From Poecilobothrus nobilitatus (taxonomy: Eukaryota; Arthropoda; Insecta; Diptera; Dolichopodidae), in assembly GCA_947095535.1 (NCBI GenBank), contig OX352772.1:37963445-38027444 (forward strand): a DNA stretch of 64,000 nucleotides. Direction: 5' to 3'. Positions within the stretch are counted from its first letter, which is position 1. Each line of letters opens with the position of its first letter. Of the stretch, positions 24,400 to 36,000 are shown in pieces. The position numbers and the translations under genes were made by a program. The notes under the pieces were generated by a model. That model had not been told where the DNA came from and did no database searches. It was given only the letters and a program-made list of their open reading frames with translations.

Positions 24400-24880
24400 A
24401 AAGCAAATATTGAAAAAATTAGCTTTTAGTTTTATTCTGTCCCTCCGTCCCTCTGTACGTACGTTTGTTTGTACAAAAATTGTGTACCGTTTAAAATAGA
24501 ACAATTATATTTTAACCGTTAATAGATCGAAAAATTAATGTTATTGAACTTATTTACTTATTTATGTAACTCCCATTACGAATTTACAACACAAATTTTA
24601 CAATATTTTGAATCATCCGAATCTAGAACACTTTAAGGGAAAATTTTGAAGTTTTCAGAAGAGGTAGATTTTGATATAAGCTAACTCAGAAATTTTTTTT
24701 TTTATATTTCTTCCCTTTTAAGAGCTGTTAATCGTTGAAAATAAATATATCGCTATTTTTAGATAACTGCGGTAACTTGGACATATCTGCACAAATTTAT
24801 CGAAAATAAGAAACAAAAATTAAAGCTCCAATATTATATTTTTATATATGTTAATAGTTTTCCTTTTTTGATGCCATACT
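24400..24880 (-). mobile_element. Family A repeat, heavily diverged relic
   Basis: The order of landmarks on the plus strand matches the minus-oriented family A copies. It begins TTAGTTTTATTCTGTCCCTCCGTCC (compare AGTTTCACTCTGTCCGTCC) and continues through TTTGTACAAAAATTGTGTACCGTT. AGAGCTGTTAATCGTTGAAAATA and GCTATTTTTAGATAACTG come next, followed by AAAATTAAAGCTCCAATATTATATTTTTATAT and GTTAATAGTTTTCC. The array is eroded to CCCTCCGTCCCTCTGTACGTACG. The terminal hairpin and 5' end are no longer recognisable. Its divergence shows that the family was active over a long period or in more than one burst. Confidence 0.65.
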
Positions 24881-24899
24881 GAACGTACAGACTGACTAA

Positions 24900-26800
24900 A
24901 GTAATAAAAAAAAAACAATTTATTACAAATCTTTTCAAAATTTTATGGATTTTAAAGTTGATATTTAATCTTGACTTAATTTTACCCTTGATACAAAATT
25001 TTTGCTCCACAATAATAATGTTTTGTGCTTGTTTTTTTTTTTTTTTATTTGTATTTTAATTTATCTGTCCACTGAAATATAACCAATGAATCATTTTTTT
25101 TATTATATGGACTGGTAGTACTCGTACACATATTAAATTCATATTGGATTCATAATTTGTAATTTTCAACCCATTTTCATTTATTTATGGTTTTTTTTTA
25201 TATTTGTTTTTTTTTTTTGCTTGAATTTGAAAACAAAGATCTTATTTGTGAATTCCATATAAAAAAAAAATATAATATAGATTTTCCCTCTTTAATACCG
25301 ATTAGTTTTTTGTTTTTTTTTTTAATCAACAATGTTGCGTTTCTATATATTATATTATAAGTTTATCTTTTTTTTTCAGTAATGCCGACAGCAATAAAAA
25401 AAAAAAAAACTGTATTTTGAAATCTATACTTTAGAGATCCAACAGAATATGTACATACTACATAACTACATATATAAAATTTTTTATAATAAAATAACAA
25501 CAAAAAAAAAAAAACCAAAATTTACTATTAGTACAATTGTTTTTTTTTTATGGTTTTTTTTTTTCTGCATTGCCATTAGCTTCAAAGTAGTTTAGCGACT
25601 CACCAATACTATAATATAAAAAATATTCCATATTATTATAACAGCAATTCAATCTATATATTGTAGATACAAGTGTATATTTTTGTCCAAACATCAGATA
25701 AATTGAAATAAAAAAAAACTAATCAGTCATTGGAAATATTTAAAACAAAAAAAAAAAAAAAAAAAGAATAAAAAAAAAGGTCAACTCTTATAATATTTCA
25801 TGTGAGCTTTTTCTTTGAATCGTACATTTTTTTTTTTTTTTTTACTCTATCACTCTATGGGAAAACCGGTTCATATTTTTACATATGTGTATGGCTATGC
25901 ATATAATGTAAATATACACGTCATATATACCATGTACATATATAATTTATTTATGGATAAAGCTAGTGGTTTTTTTTTTCAGTACCTAATGGTTTTAAAG
26001 TATAGCAAATAAGAAGGGTGAGAAAAATGAAATGTTCTGTGAAATATTGATAAAAACAATATTATAGTACTATCTGGTAATTATTTTGAAAAAAAAAGTA
26101 CTTTTTTTTTTCAGTCATCGGACTACTAAATACAAGTAAATTGATTGCTAAATTAATTATGAAGATTAAAATTAAATTGTAATTAATTATTAGGTATTTT
26201 TTGTGTAGAGTTTAAAAGGTTTTTAAACTTCAAACTCTATAATTAAAAAAATAAATAAAATTAAATATTTTTTGTTCAATATACTATTTTTAACAGTTTT
26301 TTATCTTAACAGAGATTGAGAGAGAGAAATGGAAAACAGAGAAAGCTTGTTTAATTTAATTAATTGATAATCGTTCGTGAATTGACGTTGGATAATAAAT
26401 TTAAACTAAGCTCAGCTCTTATAGGCATTCTGTAATACAATTTTTTATATATAACAATTGATTATTTTTGTATAGGCAATCATTTAATTAAACAATTGAT
26501 AAATTTTTGTTATTCAGTATGATTTTCTTTTTTAACATAAAAAAGAAGTTATAAACTTCTTAAACTCTGGTATAATAAATAATCGTATAAAAATTTATAT
26601 AGAGTAGAGCATAATAAATAAGTAATTTTAAATACAATTTCATTAAACTAATAAGAATAAGAGCATAACATATTCAATCATCAATCATCGACGGGTGGGT
26701 AAAAATAGAGAATATTATAACATGTGTTATTATTATGTTGTTTGTGGTATAAGACATCCATAAACTAGCTTAGTATTTATATTAGACTAAAATTGAGTTT
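24900..26800. other. AT-rich non-coding stretch without recognised features
   Basis: This interval is homopolymer-rich, with poly(T) or poly(A) runs near 25030, 25210, 25510, 25750 and 25830. Small hairpins include AAGAAGTT/AACTTCTT around 26545. The open frame 25815-26012 starts inside a T run and is not credible. Confidence 0.55.
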
Positions 26801-26824
26801 CTTAAATAATTATTTTTTTTAAAA

Positions 26825-27137
26825 ATGTTGATTAGTAAGCCCTCAGTATTGCACAAAATTATGAAAAACGATGAAGAGTGCAGTAGAGTAGACTATGTCT
26901 GGGATACCCTTGATCATCTTTTAAACAATTTCAAATGTTTTAGTACCGACGTTATAACTACTGAGATATATTTACGTAAATTGTGGAGTTGTATGACAGC
27001 TACCCAAATCTAATGCACCAGCACAACCAAATTTTATAAATTGCAGACGCCTTGCTTCATTAAGTTTCAAAAAGTGCAAGAAGTCTGAACCGGTTGCTCT
27101 AGATCAACAAAATTTTACAAAAATTGTTGAGATGTAA
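26825..27137 (+). pseudogene. Unidentified frameshifted coding remnant
   Basis: Two overlapping frames have ordinary, non-low-complexity amino-acid composition, unlike the surrounding AT-rich frames. The first runs 26825-27013 and includes the segments NDEECSRVDYVWDTLDHLL and TTEIYLRKLW. The second, shifted by one frame, runs from about 26997 to a TAA at 27135-27137 and includes NAPAQPNFINCRRLAS and KKCKKSEPVALDQQNF. Read as one product with a single frameshift near 26997, this would give roughly 100 residues. The local GC content is higher than in the flanks. I do not recognise the family. It could be part of a transposon ORF or a decayed host exon. Confidence 0.4.
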
Positions 27138-27239
27138 CTCGGCACCTCTTCACAAAACGACACTGTAGTACACTGCTTCAATAGACACTGAGTTATTTTC
27201 ATTTAAACAAAGAATCTAGCTCGACTCTATTAAGGTGTC

Positions 27240-29540
27240 GCAAATGTAGTTCATAACATAGTTCATACGGGTATTATGTGTTTTATTTTTCATTTAAAGT
27301 ATTTGTGCGTCATCTATTATCTGGTACATAAAGTATATATTTTTATTAATTTTATTATTTTTTCTTTTTATATGAAATACTTGTTTGACTTTATATTAGG
27401 TTTATAGCTTTATTATAAAATATTATACAAAATTAATATCATATAATACCACCACCCATACAACTTAAATCCGTGACACATTGGATTTTGCATTACAAAT
27501 TAAGTTCTTGAAGGAGGGGCACTTCAGTATCATAATAGATAGTCATCAACTCATCTTGGGCGCTAAACCGCTATACAAATTATTAAATGCTGCTATTACG
27601 CAGTAATATAATAACCAGATTTTTTTTTAATGTTTGGTATTAAGTTGGTAATTGGTTAAATATTAAATTCTCTTTAGTCTATTAATAAATGCATCAAGTA
27701 TGCACCAAAAACTTTTTATTAAATTCTTTCATAAACAAGTGAAGCGTATTAATTCATTATACTATTTACTTCATTAATTTTTTTTTTGCTTTTAAGATAA
27801 CACAAAAAACCCGGATCCCAAAACACAAATTCCAATAACATAAAATATTTTAGTTACTTGTTTTGATGACTATTAATATCTGTGTACAGTAGGTTTTAAT
27901 CCAATTCAAGGTACAATATTTCATACAATATCCATTAGGTTTTTGTTTTTTTTTTTTTTTTTTTGCTATTACTCATGTACTTTTTCTTAATTAAAATAGA
28001 TTTTAATTCAATTTTATTACGTTTAAATTTAAATGAAATCATTTTCTTATTTTTTTTTATTATTACATTCACATATAATCACGTATTTTCCCGATATAAA
28101 ATGACAATTTTCTTACAAATTTAAATTTACACTATTTTTCTTTTGTTTTAAATCAAAAAAAAAAAAAACAAAAAAAAAATAAACGTTCTTATGGTAATTG
28201 AAAAAAAAAATACCAAAAAGTACAAAATTTCAAACCTTGAATGACATAAATAAAATCTATAAAAAATAATTTAAATTAAAACTTTTAATTATACGCGATA
28301 ATTACATTTTTTTTCCACTGTCATTCCCAAAACTTTTTTTTTTCTCTTTGATTTTAAAATTCCGAGAACAGTACAACTCTGTAATAACTTTAATAATAGA
28401 TACTTTAATATTACTTACTTACGCCAATATTTGCTTGAATGCTTAAATATATTCACAGGTTGTACAAATAGTGAAAATCTCTAACACAAAAGTTAATTGA
28501 AAAAAAAAAAATAACAGAGAGTTTATTAAAAAGTTGAGGTTTTCTTCACAAATTTTTGAACTGTTCTCAAATTGTGACAAATTTTTAAATCTATAGATAT
28601 ATTTTTATCTACATGGAAAGAAAACGAATCCTAAAAGTCGGCAAATCTATTGAAATACAGATTTAAAAATTCAAAGATCTAACAATAAATGTACTTATTA
28701 AAATTAGATTATAAAATTGACATTTAAATGCAAACTCGAAACTTGACAGCTTCATTTCATAATTCTGATTAAATCATAATCATAATAAAAGTTTTCATGT
28801 AAAAAGAAATGAAGCAAAATAAGAGGCAAAAATGTTACAATACGTACACAATTGAATGCAAAATACAAATTATAAAGTAAAAAAAAATTACTGATGACAG
28901 GAATGTTAATTGGTTGTGAAAAATGTTTATTGGTATTTTTCCAGAGATGTTGATTGGTATCTTTTAAAAATCAAATTAAATAAAACAATTTGTCAAATAT
29001 ATGCAAATATAAGACTAAACATTTAAAAATTAAAATATTCAACATGCTTGTGCTCTAGGATATGTTAGTCTAGGATAAAATGCCTTTGCATATTTTTTAT
29101 ATACATAGTAAACAAACAATTTCTGTCAAAAACTTTCATCAATTCATCGATCCCATACGAAAAAAACCTGTTTGTTTGCATTTTTACATGAAGATCCTTA
29201 ATATAAGTTTGAAACATCTGCATATACTAACTATCAATTCTTCATTTCCTTTACTCTGAGTTTTAATTTTATAGATCTTTTCTCCGCTAATATGCAGCTT
29301 TCATCTTACATTTAAAGTTAAGTACATCATATTCTAATTAAATTATAATTATTTATACTAGTTTTAATTAAATAATAATTTGGTCTACATACATACTTGT
29401 TCTTCATTTCACTTGGAGATCCCTAAAAAGTTTTATGATACTAATATTGTTGTTATTGATTGCTTCTGTGCTATTCTTTGCTATCCAACTACACAGATAT
29501 TCTAATTTGCTGGTCTAAAAATTATTTTATCAGGATTATT
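27240..29540. other. AT-rich non-coding stretch without recognised features
   Basis: The region is AT-rich with A/T runs (27945-27965, 28155-28185 and 28500). No open frame, SINE or LINE signature and no long inverted repeat was found. Confidence 0.55.
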
Positions 29541-29544
29541 AATC

Positions 29545-29640
29545 GATCCAATGGTGTAGTAGTTAAAACACCGACCTTTCATACGAAAGGTCTCGGGTTC
29601 AAACCGCGGCTGGGTCATATAGATTAATAAAAAATAATAT
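29545..29640 (+). mobile_element. tRNA-like SINE, family T, copy 1
   Basis: The first 72 nt (29545-29616) fold like a tRNA. Acceptor arms GATCCAA and CTGGGTC pair at 6 of 7 positions, and the D arm is GTGT/ACAC. A long anticodon-type hairpin, GACCTTTC/GAAAGGTC, has a 4-nt loop. A 5+7+5 T arm contains TTCAAAC (box B GGGTTCAAACC). The anticodon arm cannot form a standard 7-nt loop and the variable loop is missing, so this is not a functional tRNA. It is followed directly by ATATAGATTAATAAAAAAT, which is also found after the tRNA-like part of the copy at 39545 and marks a repeat family. The DNA to about 29900, including GTGGATGCCCTATGCTCC near 29862, may belong to the same insertion. Confidence 0.7.
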
Positions 29641-30960
29641 ATATTGTTCTTATAATATATAATTAGTATAATATAATTAAATTCAAAATAAGTATATATA
29701 TGTCTTATAAATTATAAATATTATCATATTGTAATATACAATAAAATAATAGTAAAATATAATTCTTGTGTAAGATAATAGATGGCGTAGAACTAAAGAA
29801 ACGCCTACTTGTATAATACGCACAGCCGAGTAATTAACGGCTTAGAAAATAAATGACTTAGTGGATGCCCTATGCTCCTTATAGTGGCAAGGGGAAAAAA
29901 AATTAATAAGTACTAGATTAATATAATTTTATTCAGATTATCAATAAGTTTATGGGACACCTTATATATAAATGATTGGTGTGTAAAAGTAATTTTTAAT
30001 AATTCTATACTTTGAATGACTTCTGATTTAATGTTTTTGTTTATTTTTTTTTAATTCAATTTTCTATTCTATAATGTTCAGTGTTCAGCATTTTATATTT
30101 TTCTTTTTTATTTCCTAGGCACTATATACATCATTAGCTACGGTCATACCCACAGATATCATTTTACAACAAGTTGCATACATTACAATTATATGTACAT
30201 ATATGAAATTATTTTTCAACTTGCTTTAAATTAAAGCTGTTTTCTAGAATGAAGGAAAGAATGAAGAGGAAAAATGGTGGGAATCATATAGTTATAGATT
30301 TTATTTTTTTTTTTTTACACTAATATCAAAGTTTAATTTAAATCTAGCTTACACTAATTGTATACGTGTTTTGAATAACTACATATATTATTCTTTATAT
30401 ACATACACAGTGCATAATACACATAAAAATAACCTCAAAAATTAAAATGAATATCTTTTAATATTATACCACTTCTTCGGAAAGGTGATAAGTTTAACAG
30501 AATTACAAAGAAAAAATAAAAAAAAATTAAAAATTATAAAAGTATAAAAAGTTATGAGTACTTAACCTTAAAAACAAAATGTAACTGAAAATTATATGCA
30601 CACATAACGTTATAAACGCAATAACAATCATAGTAAAAAAGTCATTTTGAAAAAAAAAAAAAAACAAATTATACAAAGAATATGTAAATAATATTTTATG
30701 TATTATGGATTTAAATTATTATTTTTTTTATTAGATTTTATTATAATTTCTCTATTTATGCATGGTATCACTTTTAACATAGCATTAACATGAATATAAC
30801 AGAATTGAATTAAAATTTATAATAACGTATAGTAAATTAATATAAATAATATGCGTAATTTTGTATTTAGGTTATATTATTAAGGGCTTTTATTTTTTCT
30901 TGAAGATTTAAACATATCACGGTTTCATTTGAAGGGAAATTAGAAAGTAAATTGCATACG
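29641..30960. other. AT-rich stretch, possible SINE tail at its start
   Basis: A GC-richer patch at 29775-29900 (AGATGGCGTAG, CACAGCCGAG, GTGGATGCCCTATGCTCC) looks like a mobile-element body but could not be matched to another copy in this window. The rest is ordinary AT-rich DNA. Confidence 0.45.
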
Positions 30961-30974
30961 AACTTTTATTTTCG

Positions 30975-31155
30975 AAGGGAGGTGGGAATCTTCCAAAAAT
31001 AACAAAGGAAGAAGAAAGAAGAAATAACATTTCCCCTTGATAGTGTCAGATTCTTACTGACTAAACCCACCTCCCCCTTTAGCCAATATAATAGGATGAA
31101 ACCTTTACCTCCTAACGTAATATATTGGCTAGGGAGTAGGAATAGTAAAGAATAG
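30975..31155 (+). repeat. Interspersed repeat, family D, copy 1
   Basis: Shared with 41655-41820 in the same orientation. The common order is TGGGAATC(T/C)TTC, TGTCAGATTCTTACTGAC(T/C), AAACCCA, ATA(C/T)AATAGGATGAAAC, CCTAAC and AGGGA(G/T)AGGAA. An inverted pair, AGCCAATATA (31081) and TATATTGGCT (near 31121), is present only in this copy. There is no open frame, and neither end could be fixed precisely. Confidence 0.65.
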
Positions 31156-31276
31156 CAAATGGATGCGGAAACATTGAATTGTAAGTGAGACTCGGAGTGC
31201 AGGACAAACTATGGGATATCTAATATCTTTATATTTAAAAATATTGCTAAAAAGTTTCTAACAAATCGAGATTAAA

Positions 31277-31323
31277 ACATTTAAACATCATGTTGAGAGT
31301 TGCTCAACATGATGTTTAAATGT
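31277..31323. repeat. Perfect hairpin, 21-bp arms and 5-nt loop
   Basis: The left arm 31277-31297 (starting ACATTTAAACATC) is exactly complementary to the right arm 31303-31323 (ending GATGTTTAAATGT). The loop is AGTTG. Such a long perfect stem in otherwise non-palindromic sequence is unlikely by chance. It is too short and too perfectly paired for a usual animal microRNA precursor. Confidence 0.9.
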
Positions 31324-31339
31324 GACAAAATGTTTTTAA

Positions 31340-31880
31340 TTGATAATTAAATTGGTATAGGCCAATGGTATTTTATTCAAAGAAAAACGAAGTAGCAGAG
31401 CATGTTTTTAATTGTATGGTTAATCGATGTATCGTTCGTACATCAAATATAATAAATTATTGTTTTCAAAAATATAAAATGTAGGACACTTAAAGTTATT
31501 GTACATATTACATAATTTTTGTATTCGTTATAATATGTGAAAGTAAAAAATTATATAAAAGCTTTAAAAAACAGATGATCTTAAGATTGAATTCAAAATT
31601 TTTAAGACTGTATTATTGTTTAGCATAAATTTGATTATAGGTGGATACAAAAATTCAAATAATTTATATAGTATTTTAACACATTATTTTTTAATCGAGG
31701 GAGTGCATATTGAAATCGCCCACAGGGGACAAACATTTTTCCTAACCTCTTCTACAGCACTTATGAACTTAGATTCTACTGATTATATGTGTTAATGAAA
31801 TTCATTATCTCAGGCTCGAAAAAGGCTTGCAAATTAAGAAAACGATAAATCGACGATATTCAAAATTATTTTGAATTTTT
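31340..31880. other. Non-coding stretch with a less AT-rich patch
   Basis: The patch 31695-31860 (GGGAGTGCATATTG, CGCCCACAGGGGAC, CTCAGGCTCG) has higher complexity than its surroundings but no open frame and no recognised repeat. The rest is AT-rich. Confidence 0.4.
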
Positions 31881-32073
31881 TTTTTTTGTTTTATTCTCCT
31901 GTCACATAAATGTTGACAAGTAATTTATCCGACTCTTTCAAGTGTGATTGTAAATGTCATAAGGAGAAATTATTTTTATGATTAGTATAGGATTCGTACA
32001 CATACTCTCTCAGTGGTTACAGTGTATTTTATATGCTTTTATCCACTAGGCTATCGTAACCCCTTGAATTTTT
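31871..32073 (-). mobile_element. tRNA-derived SINE (family S) with 10-bp target-site duplication
   Basis: The element is bounded by TTGAATTTTT at 31871-31880 and 32064-32073. On the minus strand it begins GGGGTTACGATAGCCTAGTGG (box A region), continues through GTGTACGAATCC (eroded box B) and the family body (CTCCTTATGACATTTACAATC). It ends with a CATTTATGTGACAGGAG block and a T/A-rich tail. It lies immediately upstream of the LINE tail remnant at 32106. Confidence 0.8.
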
Positions 32074-32105
32074 AAAAACAAATAATTATAGAGCGTTTAG
32101 AAAGA

Positions 32106-32324
32106 ATGAAGATGATGAATGAAGTAAAGTTGTTGAGAAATAGTTGGCGAAATACAGCCTATGCAAATTCGTTTGTCCGCACGTTCCATTTATGGAACCA
32201 TATACTATCGCATGTGTTCTCTAAAGTTGGTAATTCATATGTGTACGATTTACTTAAGTTTAAGGAGAACATTAACATCTTTCTTCAAAATGTCCCTCGA
32301 AATTTTCCTGTCAATTCCCCATAA
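32106..32324 (+). pseudogene. LINE C-terminal tail remnant
   Basis: The open frame of 72 codons contains NSFVRTFHLWNHI. This matches the R(T/S)xYxxxSFFxRxxRLWNxLP signature that ends many CR1/Jockey-like LINE ORF2 proteins, followed here by a short region that usually reads SLxxFKxxL. No catalytic part is present and the frame begins abruptly after a SINE, so this is a truncated relic. A second open frame at 32161-32406 is a frame-shifted shadow. Confidence 0.55.
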
Positions 32325-32409
32325 TTCAAATTTCCCATTTTTGGTAAAGTTTTCACAATTAAACAAGTTTATTGGGTATTTAAATATTAGTTTTGTATCA
32401 TTTTAATTT

Positions 32410-34277
32410 TAAATAGTATCTAAGTAAGTTGAAAATTGAAAAAATAATAAATTGTGATATATTACATAAATAGAAGCAAATTCCAATGATCATCTGCCCA
32501 ATTAATAAAACAAAACAAAAAAAAAGGTAATAATAATTTAAAAATTAAAAATTCATTACAACACCCGGACAAAAAACGATTTGCAACAATTGCAATAATT
32601 ACACAAAATTGTAAAAACAAAAAAAAAAAAAAAACAAACAAAAAAAAAACTTTGTAAAACCAAATTTACGTAACAATTGCGAATAATTTCCAACTTTTTT
32701 TTAAATTATTATTTTTTTTTTTTTTTGATTAAAATGCATAAAATGAAAATTATTTATAGGGCAATTTGAAATCACCTTTGCGGAAAATATTTTTTCTTCT
32801 CATTCTCCTCTTAATTTTCTTTCCCTTTCCTTTATATATATACACACACACACACAATTGTACATATTAATTGCACAATATTGTTGCTGAAATTTATTTT
32901 ATTTTTCTGTGGTGTGATATAGAAAGTATGGTAATCGTTTTTTTTTTAATAAAAGATAAGAAAAGAAACATTTTAAAAATAAAAAAAATTAAACCCATTG
33001 AGGTTGATTTTTTTTTTTTTTTAAGTAATAGTAATTCAATACAATATAGGATTGTTCGAAATTAAACCGATTTAAAAAAAAATAATTGAATAGATACATT
33101 TTCAAAGATTTATCTTTAGCAATTGTCATACATCGAAAATCTTTTCTAAGTTTTATATAAATATATTAAAAAACAATAGATATATATAAATTTTCCAATT
33201 TGATACCTAAGTATATGAAACTTACTCAATATCATGTAATTATATATTTAATGTTAATACAGGATATTATCGACAAATCTTAAAAGTGCATCATTACTTT
33301 AAATTTAAAGACTCCTTAAAAACTGAAAATAATTTTGTTTTTTATTCACAAATTAAGGTAGACAGTATCAAAAGAGATCTAAAAAATCCACCACCATCAG
33401 AATTTTTTTTCAAAAGAGATCTAGAAAATCCTCTTAAAATTTTATTTTTGATTGGATTTTAACCTGGTTCTAATGTTCATATCTTTCAAAATATGAACGA
33501 AAACTTTAATATACCATGCATAGAAATCAGTTTTCACATATAGCCTTAAATTGTGTAAAATTTTACGAGAAAGTCAATCAACGTATTCTCGTAGATTTTA
33601 TTTATTTTTTCGTTTCTACTATTTATACAATTTTTATTCCATACATACTTTTTCTCTATTTAATTTTTTATTTTTTATTTATTTTGCTTCTTTTTCTTTT
33701 TTTTTTTTTAATTTTGCGACTATCATTTCTAATTAAACTTAATTCGAATAAAAAAAAAAAAACTGATCGTAAAAAAAAATACGAAAATAAAAAAAACAAA
33801 ATTCAGGAAGTTGATGTAACTATAGAAATTTCTACCACGTAAAAAAAAAAAAAACTATTAGGATTTTCTCATAAAAAAAAAATATCTTTAATTACTTTGT
33901 TAGAAAAAAAAAATATTATTTTAACTATAAACTTTAATTATTATTAAAACAATACTGTTAATTAAGTCAGTGTTAATTCATAACAAAAAAAAAAGAAAAA
34001 AAAAAAACAAGGAAAAAAAAAAGATATTAAAATAAAAAAGTTTTTTTTTTTTTTTTGTACAATAAAAATAACATTTTTGTCTAACATATTAAATTACATA
34101 TGTATGTATGTGAGTCATAATTTATGTCTTAATTTTTATTATATTCATATTTCATATCAAATTAATTAAAAGTACATTTTAAATGTTTGCAAAAATAAAT
34201 TTTTTTTTTTCTGTTTTTATTTTCTTTAATAACTTGTGTTAATTCGGTACTTAAAAACATTTTGTTAATGATTTGAG
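32410..34277. other. AT-rich stretch with short repeats
   Basis: Contents are a CA microsatellite at 32840-32856 and a two-copy direct repeat, TCAAAAGAGATCTA(A/G)AAAATCC, at 33368 and 33410. Poly(A) and poly(T) runs are also frequent (33730-34040). The 108-codon frame at 33516-33842 runs through these runs (Phe- then Lys-rich) and is not credible as a gene. Confidence 0.65.
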
Positions 34278-35112
34278 TTTTTAGCACATTTCCAAAAAAA
34301 TTTTGAAAAAATGTGCTTATTAGTTTCACTCTGTCCGTCCGTCCGTCCGTCCGTCTGTTTACAAAACTTCTACACCGTTAAAGATAGAGAAAAATGGTTA
34401 AAATTTACCATGGGTAGTCTCATAAAAAAAATAATTTTGTGGAACAACTTTTTCATGTAGCCCCCCCCCATTACGGAGCTACAGCCCCTCAAACTTTGAA
34501 AAAGCCCTATTTTTAAATGCATATATCTTATGTTCTGCTTAAGATTTTTTCAATCTGAAAACGTCATTCGACAGGTATTTCTTTTATCTTTGTAAATTAA
34601 TATGAAAATTATACAATTTTTTTAAATTTAGTATTTAAATTTACCGTTATGTGAAAACCATATTTTTCATGATTTTTCTCCTTTCATAACTCCGGCACGC
34701 TTCTAAATAGAGGTTTGAAATTTTGAGACAAAAAAGAACTTTTAGAATTAGTATAAGTTTCCTCAGAAAATTTTTTGCTAGCACCCCTTCTTTAAGAGTT
34801 ATTACGCCTCAAAAATTGAAAATTTGCTATTTTTAGGCACCTGTAACTTAGGCACCTGTAAAAGTTTTTCTTCGGCAAGACATAAAAATTAATGCTTCAA
34901 TAATATATTTTTACGTGTGTTAACGGCTTTTCTTAGTTATATAGGATTCCGGAATTACGGCCCCTCAAAATTTCAAAAATGTCCTATTTTCACATTTTTT
35001 CTTATTACATGAAATTTTCAAATTTTTGTGTAAGTCACACTTCTAAACAGTTTGTATTGAGTTTTGGAAATGTGCGCTTTTAAAAACCGTTGGTTTACAT
35101 TCTACCTTGTTT
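34278..35112 (-). mobile_element. Family A repeat, copy 3 (short form)
   Basis: A complete minus-strand copy. On the plus strand it runs from TTTTTAGCACATTTCC, through the 3' hairpin and five GTCC units (about 34334-34353), to AACCGTTGGTTTACATTCTACCTTGTTT. It has a single internal module, chimeric in the same way as copy 2. Flanks are GATTTGAG and ATTTAACA, with no duplication. It contains TACGGCCCCTC and TCCGGCACGC landmark blocks typical of the family. Confidence 0.85.
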
Positions 35113-35606
35113 ATTTAACAAAATATGTAATAAATTCTCAAATGGGGTTCCCAAAAATATAGAATAAATATTTTTTAATTTAAAATTTTTATATTATCTA
35201 ATATACTAAATTGTGTAATGGCAAAAACACATTTTTTTTTTTAAATCTAAACCTCTTGGCTATCTAAATCTCTTTGGCAAATAATTTGATTTTGACTCTA
35301 ATCTAATCTCTTTGACTAATCATCTTTAATTTAAATGTTCGATTTATCTTTAAAAGTTAAATAATAGTTAAACTACTCGCATCATTATTACCATTATTAT
35401 TATATTCCCATATTATTTAAATTTAACCGACTCTCCTTTCATCATCAATTCCTGGAACGAAACGTATAATATACTGCGTGTAGATGTTCTTATTTTAGTT
35501 GTTCGAAGGAACATCAGAATTTAAAAAAAATATTCGTCAGGGTTTTTTTTTTTTTAAAGTTATCAGATAGTCTATATCTGAAGAATGATAACTAACCTTT
35601 TATATT
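35113..35606. other. AT-rich non-coding stretch without recognised features
   Basis: Ordinary AT-rich sequence with two short similar blocks (AACCTCTTGGCTATCTAAATC and ATCTCTTTGGCAA/TCTCTTTGACTAA, near 35250-35320). Nothing else is seen. Confidence 0.55.
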
Positions 35607-36000
35607 GACGCTTCAGTAGCTCAGTTATTGCGAAAATAGCTTATTAATCTAGAGAGTGTAGTTTCAATTTCGCCACAGATCACAAGCATTCTTAATGGTT
35701 TTTTCAACGTTTAAATTCCGGATTACTTCTTCAACTACAGGTGCATTGTAGATCTAGGGTCTTGTTAAATTTTTTGCTGAAGCTTTAGATCAACCTTATA
35801 ATTATTTAATTACATATTGCAAATTGGAAATGCTTAATTATATATTGCAAATTGAAAGAGAAATTGAAATTGCAACTTAAAAGAGTGTGGTGACAATTTC
35901 TTCACAGATTACAATCATTCTTAATGACTTCTTCCATGTTTTAATTACGGATTATTTCATCAACTACAGGTGCGTTATGGATCTAGAGTCTAGTTCTTAT
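35607..36000 (+). mobile_element. Third tRNA-like SINE, with partial tandem second copy
   Basis: The head reads CGCTTCAGTAGCTCAGTTAT (box A-like). At 35661 GTAGTTTCAATTTCGCC occupies the box B position, at tRNA-like spacing. The body (CACAGATCACAAGCATTCTT through CAACTACAGGTGCATTGTAG and GATCTAGGGTCT) runs to about 35765. A diverged copy of the same body, without box A, follows at 35876-36000 (CACAGATTACAATCATTCTT, CAACTACAGGTGCGTTATGG, GATCTAGAGTCT). The promoter boxes are eroded, so it is a relic. Confidence 0.65.

Noticed and set aside
29545..29616. A functional tRNA gene
   Set aside because: The anticodon arm cannot form a 5-bp stem with a 7-nt loop, the variable loop is missing and one acceptor pair is mismatched. 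A second copy with the same tail shows that it is a repeat.
31277..31323. microRNA precursor
   Set aside because: Stem and loop are too short, and perfect pairing with a 5-nt loop is not typical of animal microRNA precursors.
33516..33842. 108-codon open frame, the longest in the window
   Set aside because: It crosses poly(T) and poly(A) tracts, so the product is Phe/Leu-rich, then Lys-rich. No motif and no codon structure are visible.
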